A stretch of 64,000 bases of DNA from CAYUNE01 sp964446115 (GTDB lineage Bacteria > Desulfobacterota > Desulfobulbia > Desulfobulbales > Desulfobulbaceae): contig CAYUNE010000044.1 in NCBI GenBank assembly GCA_964446115.1, positions 1 to 64,000 on the forward strand, read 5' to 3'. How positions within the stretch are numbered: the stretch's first letter is position 1; the number at the start of each line of letters is the position of its first letter. The translations under genes were made by a program, and so were the position numbers. The notes beneath the pieces were generated by a model. It was not told the DNA's origin. It did no database searches and saw only the letters and a list, made by a program, of their open reading frames with translations. Positions 16,480-25,716 of this stretch are shown here, in pieces.

Positions 16480-19400
16480 TCACCAGATCTGCTCCCAGAA
16501 ATACGTACCCCTGGTTTCCCGGCTCTCATGTTGTTCCTGGATCATCCCGGCGGAATCGTTCATATATTTTATTTCCGGTCCGTCGTTTCCACCGGTTATC
16601 GTCGGATCATATCCGAAGATGGGATTATGCAACCGGCCGCTGTCAAACAGTCGATCGGTGACATAGAGCGTTTTCTCCTCATCCGGAATGTCGTCATTAT
16701 CCGTATCCACCATCTGCACCGTTGCATCCTGGTCATCAACCCGCCTGTCCCGATTAAGGTCAAGGGTCGGCTTGGCAACCATTCCACCGCTGAACACATC
16801 CCGTTCATTGAGGAAGGAATAGGCGCCGGCGGAACATCTGCTGCCGGTGAGCCCAAACGAGATGAGCACCACATTGCCGTCCCTGATAATGGCGTTGTTG
16901 GTGACCCTTTCCCCCAGGCTCCGTTCATCACTTTCATCCACCAAAGTATCATGGTCGTTATCTTCGCCGTCACTGGTCGAAAGTTTGCCCGGCAGATCGA
17001 AACACCATCCCATGTTGGCAACGGGTTTCCGGTAGGTGATCATTTCCCCTTCAATGGCGATACTCGCCTCCTGGGTGGACCAGTCGGGCTCATAATCGGA
17101 GGCAATACGATAGTAACCCACCGAATCCGTCTGACCGTTGTTGTTACCGTCTTCCTGGTCGCTGAGGTTATTGTCGCCGTTGAGATCCTCTGTGAGCTCT
17201 CCTTCCCACCAGATAACCTGGCGCAGCAACGAATTTGCGGTAAAATGCGAAAGCTGGGGAGACTCCAGCGCCCCGATCCGGGTACCGAGATAGCCGGAAT
17301 CCAGTTCATCGGGTGCCCAGTCCCAGATGCCGTAGAGTGATTGGGGTATCTGGCTGGTGATATCAGCGCTGCTCAGGTATTTTCCGGTTCCGAAGACCAC
17401 CATATATCCGGTTCCCGCAATGTGGGGGGTAACATCAGGAGCACCGGTAATGGGCTGGTTGGTGTAGGTGCTAAACAGCGGCCTGGGTTGGACCGATTCC
17501 GCATCGACACAATGATTCAGGCCGTCCGGATCGGCGCAAAACGCCACCTGCCAGTCGGTATAACTCTCAGCGGTGAGATCAAATTTCCACAGATTTCCCC
17601 GCAGATCACCGGCATAGACATAATCCACCCGCAGGTCGGCATCCACATCCACCGGAGTCGGGGTGGAAAGCCCATTGAGCGGGCCGGCACCGGTATCGAT
17701 CTTTTTCAGGAGATCGCCGGTTCTTGGATCAAGGATGTAAAGAACAGCCGTGCCGTTTTCACTGGCATAGCCGTTACCGAACAGCACGACATGGCCTGCC
17801 ATGTCGTCACCGGTATTGAGCGAGCTGTCATTTGTCTCGACAATGACCGGTCCGGCAAAAGAGTATCCCATATCCGGATCACTGGTGGACGCTGTCACAA
17901 TGATCTCCTCACCGTCTCCGCACTGGGCCACCAGACTGCCGGGTTCCAATTCGATGAAGCTGCCGTCGGCCGCCACAGCGACGATTTCATAGGTGCCGTC
18001 ATTGGTCCCGGTGTAGAGTCCGGTGGAACAGTTGGCACCGATAATGGTGATTGATTTGCCCACTTCAAAACCGTTGGCAGCGGTAAACTGCGCATCCGAA
18101 TCCATAATCACGTCGCGGCCGCCGGTTCCGGCCCCACTCTGGAAAGAGAGAGTGGTCACCGTGCTGTCGCCGCTGCCTGCAGTGGGCAGGAGAACGCTGG
18201 ATGGAGCGGGATATTCCCACAGCACCCGGCCGGCCAGCTCGGTTTCACTGTTGATGTTGGCGGCCGCAGTAATATCCAGGCCAAAATAACCCTTGCCGCC
18301 TTTACCGAGACCGCCGACCAGCATCACCGTGTCCCTCATCTTGCGGATAAAGGGGGTGCTGTCCACGAAAAAGGAGTGGCCATAAGCCGGATCGGCAAGA
18401 TTGCGCAGGTTGGCGAAAACGAGATTGGGAACATAGGCGAACAGCTCCCTGCCGCCGCTGACGTCATCGGCAAGAAAGGCATGCAGAGCCCCGTCGTTGG
18501 CGCCGATATAGAGGACGCCGTCCCGATAGACTCCCTGGGAGTGGACAAAATCGCCCAACACCCGGGTTCTCGGTCGCATGATCCCCTCCAGGCTCCGGTC
18601 TCCCCGCAGATAATTGATCACATCCTCCCCGCCAAGGGTCGGCAGATAGTAGGGCAAAAGCTGTTTCTGCTGTACACTGGTCAGCAGACCGCTGTTCCAG
18701 CGGAACGGGATACCCTGGATACCGTTATAGGTTGCCATGATCCGGTCCCCATGCCCGTATGTTTCCACCCGGTTGTCAAGGGCTGTCGCCGCATTCCAGA
18801 CGGGACTGTTGGTCAACAGTTCCCCACTTTCCATATCGAATTTCAGCGACTTCAGATCACCCCACCAGCTTCCGCTGTGATACTCGGACTGAAATATCCG
18901 CAGGTCACCGTCGATCACCTCGTAAAACTGGTCACCATTTACGGCCAGCGAGGCGCCCGAGCCGATTCTCCTGCCGATATCAGCGGAGATATTGAGCAGG
19001 GAATCGACCAACTGATCGGGATTGGCGGCATTAAGATACTTGCCGCGTCCGTTAACCGCCGCATGCCAGAGATCATCGATCTTGGCAGAACTGCTGCTGG
19101 TGGGATCGGGCCAGTCCGGAAAGGGCGGATGGATGAGATCATAGTCCTGCGGGTTCAGAGTTCCATTAACACCAAAGGCAACGGTGTAGGTAACCAGATG
19201 CTGATGGCTGACATTGCCCGGCACCTGGTCATCGAGATCGGAGAGATCATTCTCGAAATAGAGCATGGCGACATCGGCAAGGGTATCGCTGTAACCATCG
19301 GCATAGGGGTCCCCGTTGTTGCCGTCGGCGTTACCGATCCCCGGACTGCCGCCGTTCCAATAGCCGTCGGTCATGACAATGGCAAAGGACTGTTTACACT

Positions 19401-22400
19401 CATCACCCTGGTTTTGCTGGTGGTAAGGAGACTGGCCGAGATTCCCGTCCGAGTAGTCCGTATCGTCGAAATATCGTCCCACATTGCGCAGGGCCCGGCG
19501 CAGAGGCGTACCATGTCCTGTGATTTCCAGCCGGTACAGGGTGCGCAGCAAGTCCTCTTTGTAATCGGTCTCTCCATTCACCTCCACCGGGACCGCCGGC
19601 TGCCGGATGCCGTAATCACTCAGGTTGTAAGCAACGGCATTGATGGTACCGATTCCCACATAGACATTCTCCATATCCGCTATTACCGTTGAAACCGCTG
19701 CTGTTGCGGTCAACTCCCGTTTACGGTAATAGGAAAACCAGTTAACGAAATTCTGCCTCTCGCGCCGGTACACCTCCTCGTAATCACTGCTTCCGGCCGC
19801 AGCTCCCTTTTCGTTGGTGGGAGAGGTGTACACCTTGACCCCGGCTGGTAGATCAACGGCGGCAACACTCACCAGCTCACCGGCTTCGATGAGGTCGTCA
19901 TCGCTACCCTGGCTGTGATCGATGCGGTAATACTCCACCGGATTGGTGATGTTGACAAGATAGAGATCCTCATCCGTATCAAAGACATCATCGCCGTCAA
20001 CATCGTCATAAGTGTAATAATGGGCGTTGATGATCGTTCTTCCCGATGGCGGTGGCGGATCAGGGAAAGTCTGGCTGTTGCCGGTGAACTGAAGATCGAG
20101 GATATAGGTGCCGAAGGCGCTGCCATATCCCCTCACATCGATATAGTAGGTTCCCGCCGGAACATTCGTTAAGCTGATATAGGGATCCTGATCGCGACCG
20201 CAGGTGAGATCACAGTATCCGGCCCATCCACAGTCATCTGCATAGGGATAAGCCACATACTGATTGGTGTTGCCATAATCACCGTAACGGAATTCACTGC
20301 CGCCGCTGTCAAGAATGCGCACCATGGTATCCGTACACTGGGAGGTGCGGAGGGTGCGAACCAACAGATCCCCTGAACCGGTGAGAACGATCTTGAAGTA
20401 ATCGTGATCACCGCTCTCTTCCAGGTCGGCCTCATAGCTCCGGTTGAGACTCACCTCCGTGGCGGATGCCATGGTGTCACCGTGATCATCTCCCAGGGAA
20501 CTGACTTTCACAAAGACATCGTTCATGTCCAGACGAAAGTTGCTTCTGCCGATATCGGTCTGATCCCAGGGGTGTGACCTGGGATTGTCGAGACAGGCAT
20601 TGGCGATGTTGTCAGCGGCATCACCGTCGCAATCCTCCAGGAGACTACCAGAAAAGGTGGGCCACGGTTTATATTCCACCTCTGGATTGTAGAACATGCG
20701 GTTGAAACCCGACCACTGGGACTTCCATTCCAGCAGCTGGCTCCCGGAAAGGGTATTGTTCCAGTAGGCTCTGTCTCCCAGGGAGTAGACATAGTAACGA
20801 CCTTCATAAAGGCCATCGTCCGTGGCAAACTCCCAATCCATGCTGCCGGAGTCATCAAGCACAAACATGATGGTCGCCGGATTGGGACGTAACCTGGCAT
20901 CAAGGGGAATATCGGATATATCGATCTTATCGTAATCCAGTGCCTCCAATCGGTGGCTGGTGGCTATCTGGGCAAATTCAACGGCGATATAATCATCCGC
21001 GACATTGTGGAGGGTGATATCCGCCGTGTAACTGACGTTCTCCCCAATGGCCGGCATCTGTACCGAAACATTGTCGATGAGCAACCCGATAACCGAGTGA
21101 TCCGGATCGTCGATATCCACGTAGAGAGTGACGCTACTGCCGGCATCAACCGACTGGATCGCCGCCGGGATCGTCTGGGAGGCATCCGTATAGATTGTTC
21201 CGAAACGGGAGACCGGTTCCAGAACGAAATCATCCACCGCATAAAAGATATCAAGGCTGTGGTCGGCGTCGATATCGGTAAAGGTATAACTGCCGGCCAT
21301 TCCGTAATCGGAACCGTCGATCATCAGCTTCTGGATGCTGTAGCCGGTTTCCGGAATCATGGAGAAGGTGTGATCGACATGGGCCTCCACTTCAACGGAT
21401 TCCTCGACAACTCCTGAGCCGCCGTTGACGATTTCCGGGCTCTCCACCCGACCGTGGCCGTGGATGGCAACATCGATATATCGGGTAAATGCAGCCTCCA
21501 GGGTATGGGATTCGGTGACATTGGTGAAGGTGTACACATAGCTGGTCAGCCCTTCTCCCTGAATATCGGGTAAAGGCGATCCGTCCACGGTGACCCCGGA
21601 GATGTGGTGAATGTGACTGTTGTGATCCAGGCCCAACGGACAGGGATTGGCAGCGGTGATGGTGAAGCTGATGTCTTCCCCGGAAAGTACCTCCACCACC
21701 CTGTTTCCATCCTTGTTGACCGTGCTTGTCCCCGGAAAGGTTATTTCACCATAATCGGGATCATCAATTATGACGATCTGCAGCTGGTCGTGAAAAACCG
21801 CCTCAAGGCTGTGGCCTGTCTCCGCCTCCGAGGTGCTGAAGGTGTAGACGTAGGAACCCGCCTCCCGATCGCTCCAGGGATCCCCCTGGGCCGCACCGTC
21901 CACAAACAACTCCTCCATCCTGTGATCGACGACGATGTCGAACTCCTGAGCGGTGTCAACGTCGATCATCACCTGGTTCTCTCCCGGACCGGCAGTGGCG
22001 GCCGGAGTTCCCACGGTGTTCCCGACCGCCACTGAACCGGAACCGGTGGCGGTGAAGGTCAGGGTGAAATCATCATCCCGGATCACCGCCTCGCCCGTGG
22101 ATGCCGCCGGGTCGATACTGATCGTATCCCCAAGGCAAAATGGGCCGATAAGAGCGGCGCCGTCGAGAATGAGATCAAAGTTTTCATCTTCCTCGTCATT
22201 GCTCTCGTCAATGGTGGCAACCGGAACCTCGAAGTTTTCTCCGTTGAAGGTGAAGCTGAGAAAACCACTGCCGCCGTCGTTGTAATCCTCGCCCTGGACG
22301 GCGGTTCCGTCGTCGAGATGATAGTTGACCTCAACAACGCATAAACTCGGCAAAGGCTCATTGGTAACCAAGGTGAAAACAGCATCCTCGCCCTCGTCCA

Positions 22401-22536
22401 CCTCAATGGAAGCCGGCGACACCGAAAGGGTGAATTCGGTTGCCGATCCGATGGAAACCAGGGTCATGAGCAAAAACAGAATAACACCGATCTGCACCAT
22501 CACCCGCACTGCCTCGCCTTTGAAGCGTGTCATCAT
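16480..22536 (-). CDS. pilY1: Giant PilY1-type pilus tip protein
   Basis: Exported 2018-aa protein of the type IV pilus tip/adhesin family. A signal peptide covers residues ~10-33, then a Calx-beta-like domain (to ~155). Several repeats follow that end in motifs like SHTLEAAF, GHSLEAVF and DHSLDIFY (Listeria/Bacteroides-type repeats). A von Willebrand A domain has MIDAS DDSGS at ~561-565, with a PPC-like insert rich in cysteine. The C-terminal PilY1 beta-propeller carries FVHSQGVYRDGVLYIGANDG-type signatures and several calcium-loop (DXNXDXX) segments. The start is the ATG-ATG at 22536 with SD GAGGAGG; an ATG 39 bases earlier lacks an SD. It follows pilX as in other pilus operons. It may mediate surface attachment or contact sensing. 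Confidence 0.9.
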   Translation of the reverse strand: MMTRFKGEAVRVMVQIGVILFLLMTLVSIGSATEFTLSVSPASIEVDEGEDAVFTLVTNEPLPSLCVVEVNYHLDDGTAVQGEDYNDGGSGFLSFTFNGENFEVPVATIDESNDEEDENFDLILDGAALIGPFCLGDTISIDPAASTGEAVIRDDDFTLTFTATGSGSVAVGNTVGTPAATAGPGENQVMIDVDTAQEFDIVVDHRMEELFVDGAAQGDPWSDREAGSYVYTFSTSEAETGHSLEAVFHDQLQIVIIDDPDYGEITFPGTSTVNKDGNRVVEVLSGEDISFTITAANPCPLGLDHNSHIHHISGVTVDGSPLPDIQGEGLTSYVYTFTNVTESHTLEAAFTRYIDVAIHGHGRVESPEIVNGGSGVVEESVEVEAHVDHTFSMIPETGYSIQKLMIDGSDYGMAGSYTFTDIDADHSLDIFYAVDDFVLEPVSRFGTIYTDASQTIPAAIQSVDAGSSVTLYVDIDDPDHSVIGLLIDNVSVQMPAIGENVSYTADITLHNVADDYIAVEFAQIATSHRLEALDYDKIDISDIPLDARLRPNPATIMFVLDDSGSMDWEFATDDGLYEGRYYVYSLGDRAYWNNTLSGSQLLEWKSQWSGFNRMFYNPEVEYKPWPTFSGSLLEDCDGDAADNIANACLDNPRSHPWDQTDIGRSNFRLDMNDVFVKVSSLGDDHGDTMASATEVSLNRSYEADLEESGDHDYFKIVLTGSGDLLVRTLRTSQCTDTMVRILDSGGSEFRYGDYGNTNQYVAYPYADDCGWAGYCDLTCGRDQDPYISLTNVPAGTYYIDVRGYGSAFGTYILDLQFTGNSQTFPDPPPPSGRTIINAHYYTYDDVDGDDVFDTDEDLYLVNITNPVEYYRIDHSQGSDDDLIEAGELVSVAAVDLPAGVKVYTSPTNEKGAAAGSSDYEEVYRRERQNFVNWFSYYRKRELTATAAVSTVIADMENVYVGIGTINAVAYNLSDYGIRQPAVPVEVNGETDYKEDLLRTLYRLEITGHGTPLRRALRNVGRYFDDTDYSDGNLGQSPYHQQNQGDECKQSFAIVMTDGYWNGGSPGIGNADGNNGDPYADGYSDTLADVAMLYFENDLSDLDDQVPGNVSHQHLVTYTVAFGVNGTLNPQDYDLIHPPFPDWPDPTSSSSAKIDDLWHAAVNGRGKYLNAANPDQLVDSLLNISADIGRRIGSGASLAVNGDQFYEVIDGDLRIFQSEYHSGSWWGDLKSLKFDMESGELLTNSPVWNAATALDNRVETYGHGDRIMATYNGIQGIPFRWNSGLLTSVQQKQLLPYYLPTLGGEDVINYLRGDRSLEGIMRPRTRVLGDFVHSQGVYRDGVLYIGANDGALHAFLADDVSGGRELFAYVPNLVFANLRNLADPAYGHSFFVDSTPFIRKMRDTVMLVGGLGKGGKGYFGLDITAAANINSETELAGRVLWEYPAPSSVLLPTAGSGDSTVTTLSFQSGAGTGGRDVIMDSDAQFTAANGFEVGKSITIIGANCSTGLYTGTNDGTYEIVAVAADGSFIELEPGSLVAQCGDGEEIIVTASTSDPDMGYSFAGPVIVETNDSSLNTGDDMAGHVVLFGNGYASENGTAVLYILDPRTGDLLKKIDTGAGPLNGLSTPTPVDVDADLRVDYVYAGDLRGNLWKFDLTAESYTDWQVAFCADPDGLNHCVDAESVQPRPLFSTYTNQPITGAPDVTPHIAGTGYMVVFGTGKYLSSADITSQIPQSLYGIWDWAPDELDSGYLGTRIGALESPQLSHFTANSLLRQVIWWEGELTEDLNGDNNLSDQEDGNNNGQTDSVGYYRIASDYEPDWSTQEASIAIEGEMITYRKPVANMGWCFDLPGKLSTSDGEDNDHDTLVDESDERSLGERVTNNAIIRDGNVVLISFGLTGSRCSAGAYSFLNERDVFSGGMVAKPTLDLNRDRRVDDQDATVQMVDTDNDDIPDEEKTLYVTDRLFDSGRLHNPIFGYDPTITGGNDGPEIKYMNDSAGMIQEQHESRETRGTYFWEQIW

Positions 22537-22581
22537 ACCAGCCTCCTCGCTGTTGTCTTCTCTAGTCATATTCATGTGGCG

Positions 22582-23160
22582 CTATTCGGTCTGAACCCGT
22601 CGCTTGACACCCATCCTGACCATCGATGACGGACCATTGTCCTCGGAGACACCGTAGACCCAGTAGGTAATCTGCATGGTGGGATTTCTGAGATTCTGGC
22701 TGTCCCCCCGATCAATACCCTGCTGGATGGCAACCTTGCGGACCGATCTATTGCTTCCGCCCACCTGGCTTGACTGCAGCAGTGCAAGGTCGCTGTCGTC
22801 GATCCGACCGTCATCGTTTTTGTCAAGATTTGCCAGGCTCTTCTCCGGCTCCTCGTCATCTTTCATCTGGATCAACTGGTTACTGCCGTTACCGGGAGGA
22901 TCAAGCCTGGCAACCAGCAGCTCCTGGGGGGTGCCGCTCTTGTTCATGAGCTGTTGCGCAGTTTCCATGGCTGCGGATTCGGCATTGTAAAAATTCACCT
23001 TGGCCACCCGGTCATTACCGGCGATATTCAGTTCGAACTGGGTCGTCCTGGTCGCCGAGATACCGATAACGGTCAGAATGACCATGAAGATAAGAGCGGT
23101 GACCAGCACAAAACCCTCTTCGGACGCAATCTGTTTCGTCATTGGATTTCTTTTTTTCAT
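22582..23160 (-). CDS. pilX: PilX-like minor pilin
   Basis: A 192-aa protein with the PilX N-terminal signature: a short basic leader, then EEGFVLVTALIFMVILTVIG and a TTQFELNIAGNDR segment typical of PilX_N. The rest is hydrophilic and varied. It would be part of the minor pseudopilin complex that primes pilus assembly with PilY1. The ATG at 23160 overlaps the pilV stop; a second ATG (MTKQ) six codons later is possible. Its stop lies 45 bases before the pilY1 start. Confidence 0.85.
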   Translation of the reverse strand: MKKRNPMTKQIASEEGFVLVTALIFMVILTVIGISATRTTQFELNIAGNDRVAKVNFYNAESAAMETAQQLMNKSGTPQELLVARLDPPGNGSNQLIQMKDDEEPEKSLANLDKNDDGRIDDSDLALLQSSQVGGSNRSVRKVAIQQGIDRGDSQNLRNPTMQITYWVYGVSEDNGPSSMVRMGVKRRVQTE

Positions 23161-23585
23161 CAGTACACCTGGGCTCGTAAAAACTTGATCTGTGTGGTTT
23201 TGGCGCCGCCGGCAGCGCTGTAGTTCACCGTGATCGTAACATCTTTGATCCCCTGTTCATCGGCATCAATGGTATCGCCGTCCCCGTTGGCATCATATGG
23301 AGCCACTGTCCAGACTATGGATGAAATTCCAGGAGCAAGCCCGCTGGTCTCCTGATAGGGTGAATTATTGATATCAAGAGCAGGATCGTTGTAAGGAGCA
23401 TTCAGCAACTGCTCAATGCGGTCACTGCCGCTGATAATACTGGTGCTCAGTTTGGCCGCCGATGCATTTCCCCGGATCGCCGTGGTCTGCAGAGCGCTGA
23501 GACCGAGCAGGGAGATGGACAGGACCACCAGGGCAATGAGGGTTTCTATCAGGGTAATTCCCCTTTCCGAATTCAGATTATACAT
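23160..23585 (-). CDS. pilV: PilV-like minor pilin
   Basis: A 141-aa prepilin with the N-methylation motif RGITLIETLIALVVLSIS, glycine before and glutamate at +5, cleaved by PilD. A helical stalk follows (LLGLSALQTTAIRGN), then a short C-terminal globular part, matching type IV pilus modification protein PilV. It overlaps pilX by one base and follows pilW by 3 bases, so it is translated as part of the operon. Confidence 0.87.
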   Translation of the reverse strand: MYNLNSERGITLIETLIALVVLSISLLGLSALQTTAIRGNASAAKLSTSIISGSDRIEQLLNAPYNDPALDINNSPYQETSGLAPGISSIVWTVAPYDANGDGDTIDADEQGIKDVTITVNYSAAGGAKTTQIKFLRAQVY

Positions 23586-23588
23586 GAT

Positions 23589-24260
23589 CTATATTCCCAG
23601 GTTCCGGCATTTGATCACCGTCCCGAGCAGCCGCCGGCGATAGGTATCATTGACCGTCCAGGGCGTACCGCCGGGGTGGCTGTAGGAGGCGGTATTGGTA
23701 AAATTTTTGTCCGGACGCTCCGCTCTCACCAGGATGGTTACCTCCACCGTTCTGATATCGCGGGGATTGGAGGGTGAAAGCGTGGTGGAGCCGTCGGCCA
23801 GGGTGTAGAAGAACTCCAACTGCTCGACATTTTCCATGAGTATCGACCCTGTTCCGCCATTTTCGGAGCGGAGCAGGTCGTTGTCACCATCGCCGTCGCC
23901 GTCGGACATCCAGTAGGTGAGGCTCTTGACAATACCGGGATTGGCCGGATCATCCATGCGGAAGGTGATGTTGTTAGTTGCCGTGGCCGTAATCGGATCC
24001 CGGCTTGTATCCAACGGATCCAGAATGCCATTGGGATCATAGCCTGCCATGCGCAGTTCCCTGATCAGCATGGTCATGCCGGCCCGGAGGTTCTGCTGCA
24101 TCTGCGCCACCTGTTCCTGGGCGATGTAACTCTGGTTCTGAGAGGTGAAGGCCATGAGCACCCCGGCGCTGATAAAGCTGCCGATCACCAGGGTGATCAT
24201 CAGCTCGACAAGAGTAAAACCGCGGTTATCCGCCGTACCGGCGCAAGTAAGGAGGGACAT
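23589..24260 (-). CDS. pilW: PilW-like minor pilin
   Basis: About 223 aa. A long leader (MSLLTCAGTADNR) precedes the prepilin motif GFTLVELMITLVIGSFISAG. The QNLRAGMTMLIRELRMAGYDP segment is characteristic of PilW. The globular domain follows. The ATG at 24260 is 2 bases past the upstream stop; an in-frame GTG at 24272 is an alternative, and neither has a strong SD. It would be a minor pseudopilin in the pilus initiation complex. Confidence 0.85.
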   Translation of the reverse strand: MSLLTCAGTADNRGFTLVELMITLVIGSFISAGVLMAFTSQNQSYIAQEQVAQMQQNLRAGMTMLIRELRMAGYDPNGILDPLDTSRDPITATATNNITFRMDDPANPGIVKSLTYWMSDGDGDGDNDLLRSENGGTGSILMENVEQLEFFYTLADGSTTLSPSNPRDIRTVEVTILVRAERPDKNFTNTASYSHPGGTPWTVNDTYRRRLLGTVIKCRNLGI

Positions 24261-24262
24261 GG

Positions 24263-24811
24263 CTATATCCACCGTGAACCGTCAAATTTACGGAGCTTGA
24301 CCAGTCCGGAGATATAGACGGAGATACCGTAGCAGATATCCTTATTCTTGTTCTCCAGATAGATGGCGCTGTTGTTGGCCGTGCCGTTGGGTTTCCAGGT
24401 GACCTGCGAGGTGAGGGAGTTGGGATTGGTCGACCAGCCGGTATCGCTGGCGATACAACCGGGAGCGGCGGAGGCAAAGTCAACACCGCTCTGGTACTCG
24501 GTCAGCTGGCGGCGGAACTCGCCTGGATCCCAGCTGCCGTTGCCGTTGTCGTCAAAAAAATAACTTCCCGGATTTGTAGAGGTTTCAAAGATGACATTGA
24601 CATCGCGGTTTTCCTTGATCGCCAGCATGCGCGCCTGCTGCATGGCGGAAAAGACATCCTGGCCCGCCGACTTCAACCGGTTTCCAGGCAACCAGCTGTT
24701 GTACGCCGGTACCGCCATGGAGGCAAGAATGGCGATCACCGCAACCACCACCATGGTCTCCACCATGGTCCATCCCTGTTCACTGGTGTACTGTCCGACT
24801 CTTCGTTTCAT
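24263..24811 (-). CDS. fimT: FimT/GspH-type minor pseudopilin
   Basis: A 182-aa protein. The prepilin motif is unusual: EQGWTMVETMVVVAVIAILASMAVP, with W-T-M in place of F-T-L but glycine before and glutamate at +5 kept. The stalk is followed by ARMLAIKENRDVNV, typical of the GspH/FimT domain. It contains a DDNGNGSWDPGE calcium-loop-like segment. It is the first gene of the minor-pilin operon, with SD AAGGAG and a sigma-54-like promoter just upstream. Confidence 0.85.
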   Translation of the reverse strand: MKRRVGQYTSEQGWTMVETMVVVAVIAILASMAVPAYNSWLPGNRLKSAGQDVFSAMQQARMLAIKENRDVNVIFETSTNPGSYFFDDNGNGSWDPGEFRRQLTEYQSGVDFASAAPGCIASDTGWSTNPNSLTSQVTWKPNGTANNSAIYLENKNKDICYGISVYISGLVKLRKFDGSRWI

Positions 24812-24849
24812 GGCAAAACACTCCTTTGTTTTGTTGTTTTCCGATGGTA

Positions 24850-24866
24850 TTGCACTTATCGGACCA
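24850..24866 (-). promoter_or_regulatory. Candidate sigma-54 promoter of the minor-pilin operon
   Basis: On minus the sequence TGGTCCGATAAGTGCA has GG and GC 10 bases apart, TGG and CG of the -24 box and TGCA of the -12 box. The start would be near 24840, about 30 bases before the fimT ATG. Type IV pilin genes are often sigma-54 controlled, so it fits, but it is unproven. Confidence 0.6.
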
Positions 24867-24959
24867 CAAAACGACTTTCTTTATATGTCGTACAATTCAG
24901 GAAAGTTAGAAATGGAAATGCAGGAAACAGGCGGAAGGTGAACTATAAAAATTTTTTCC

Positions 24960-24979
24960 AATAGCAGCGTAATGCTATT
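24960..24979. promoter_or_regulatory. AATAGCA/TGCTATT inverted repeat upstream of the pilin promoter
   Basis: Perfect 7-bp arms surround GCGTAA, about 105 bases upstream of the -24 box of the pilin promoter, which is an enhancer-like distance. It could also be a weak 3' end signal of the response regulator gene. The rest of 24812-25068 shows no gene. Confidence 0.45.
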
Positions 24980-25068
24980 AAAAAATATTACAGAAAAAGA
25001 GGCGGAGGAAGGTGGAAGAAACACTCCCAGAAAATGGATATCAGGCGGGAAATAAACGGTTTCCCGGG

Positions 25069-25716
25069 TCAGACGGTGACGATTTTGTGCCGGACCGCGT
25101 AATGGACCAGACCGGCAACGGAGTGAATATCGAGCTTGCCCATAATATTTTTCCGGTGGGTATCCACCGTGCTGATGGAGATGAAGAGCTTGTCGGCAAT
25201 TTCCTGGTTGGTCATGCCCTCGGCAACCATCTGCAGGATCTCCCGTTCACGATTGGTGAGCAGTCTGATTTCGCCGCTGTCCTTGGATACCTTTTCACGG
25301 GAGACAAGATCCCGGAGCACCGGAGCTTCCAGGGAAGGAGTGACGAAGGTCTTGCCCCGGTACACCGCTCTGATGGCGTTGATCAGCATGTCGAAACTCT
25401 CCTCCTTGAGCATGAAACCCAGGGCCCCCGCCTTGAGTGCCTCCACGGCAAAAAAGGTATCGCCGTGCATGGTGAGGATAAATGCCTTGGTCTTCGGAGC
25501 TATCTTCGGCAGGCGTTTGACGATCTCGATACCGGTGAGGCCGGGCATGGCGATATCGAGGATCGCCACATGGGGCTGCAGCTCCTCAATGCACCGCAAC
25601 GACTCCTGACCGTCACCGGCTTCGCCGATCACCTGAATATCCTTGGTGGACTCGATGAGGGTACGTAATCCCTGCCGGAACATCTGGTGGTCATCCGCCA
25701 ACACAACAGTAATCAT
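25069..25716 (-). CDS. NarL/LuxR-family response regulator
   Basis: A 215-aa two-component regulator. The receiver domain has phosphoacceptor D54 (AILDIAMPG), with T and K in the expected places. The LuxR-type HTH near 150-210 reads LTNREREILQMVAEGMTNQEIA and then STVDTHRKNIMGKL. It overlaps the kinase gene by ATGA, so the two form a pair. The output genes are unknown; the neighbouring minor-pilin operon is one possible target, although its promoter looks sigma-54 dependent, which this class does not activate. Confidence 0.92.
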   Translation of the reverse strand: MITVVLADDHQMFRQGLRTLIESTKDIQVIGEAGDGQESLRCIEELQPHVAILDIAMPGLTGIEIVKRLPKIAPKTKAFILTMHGDTFFAVEALKAGALGFMLKEESFDMLINAIRAVYRGKTFVTPSLEAPVLRDLVSREKVSKDSGEIRLLTNREREILQMVAEGMTNQEIADKLFISISTVDTHRKNIMGKLDIHSVAGLVHYAVRHKIVTV

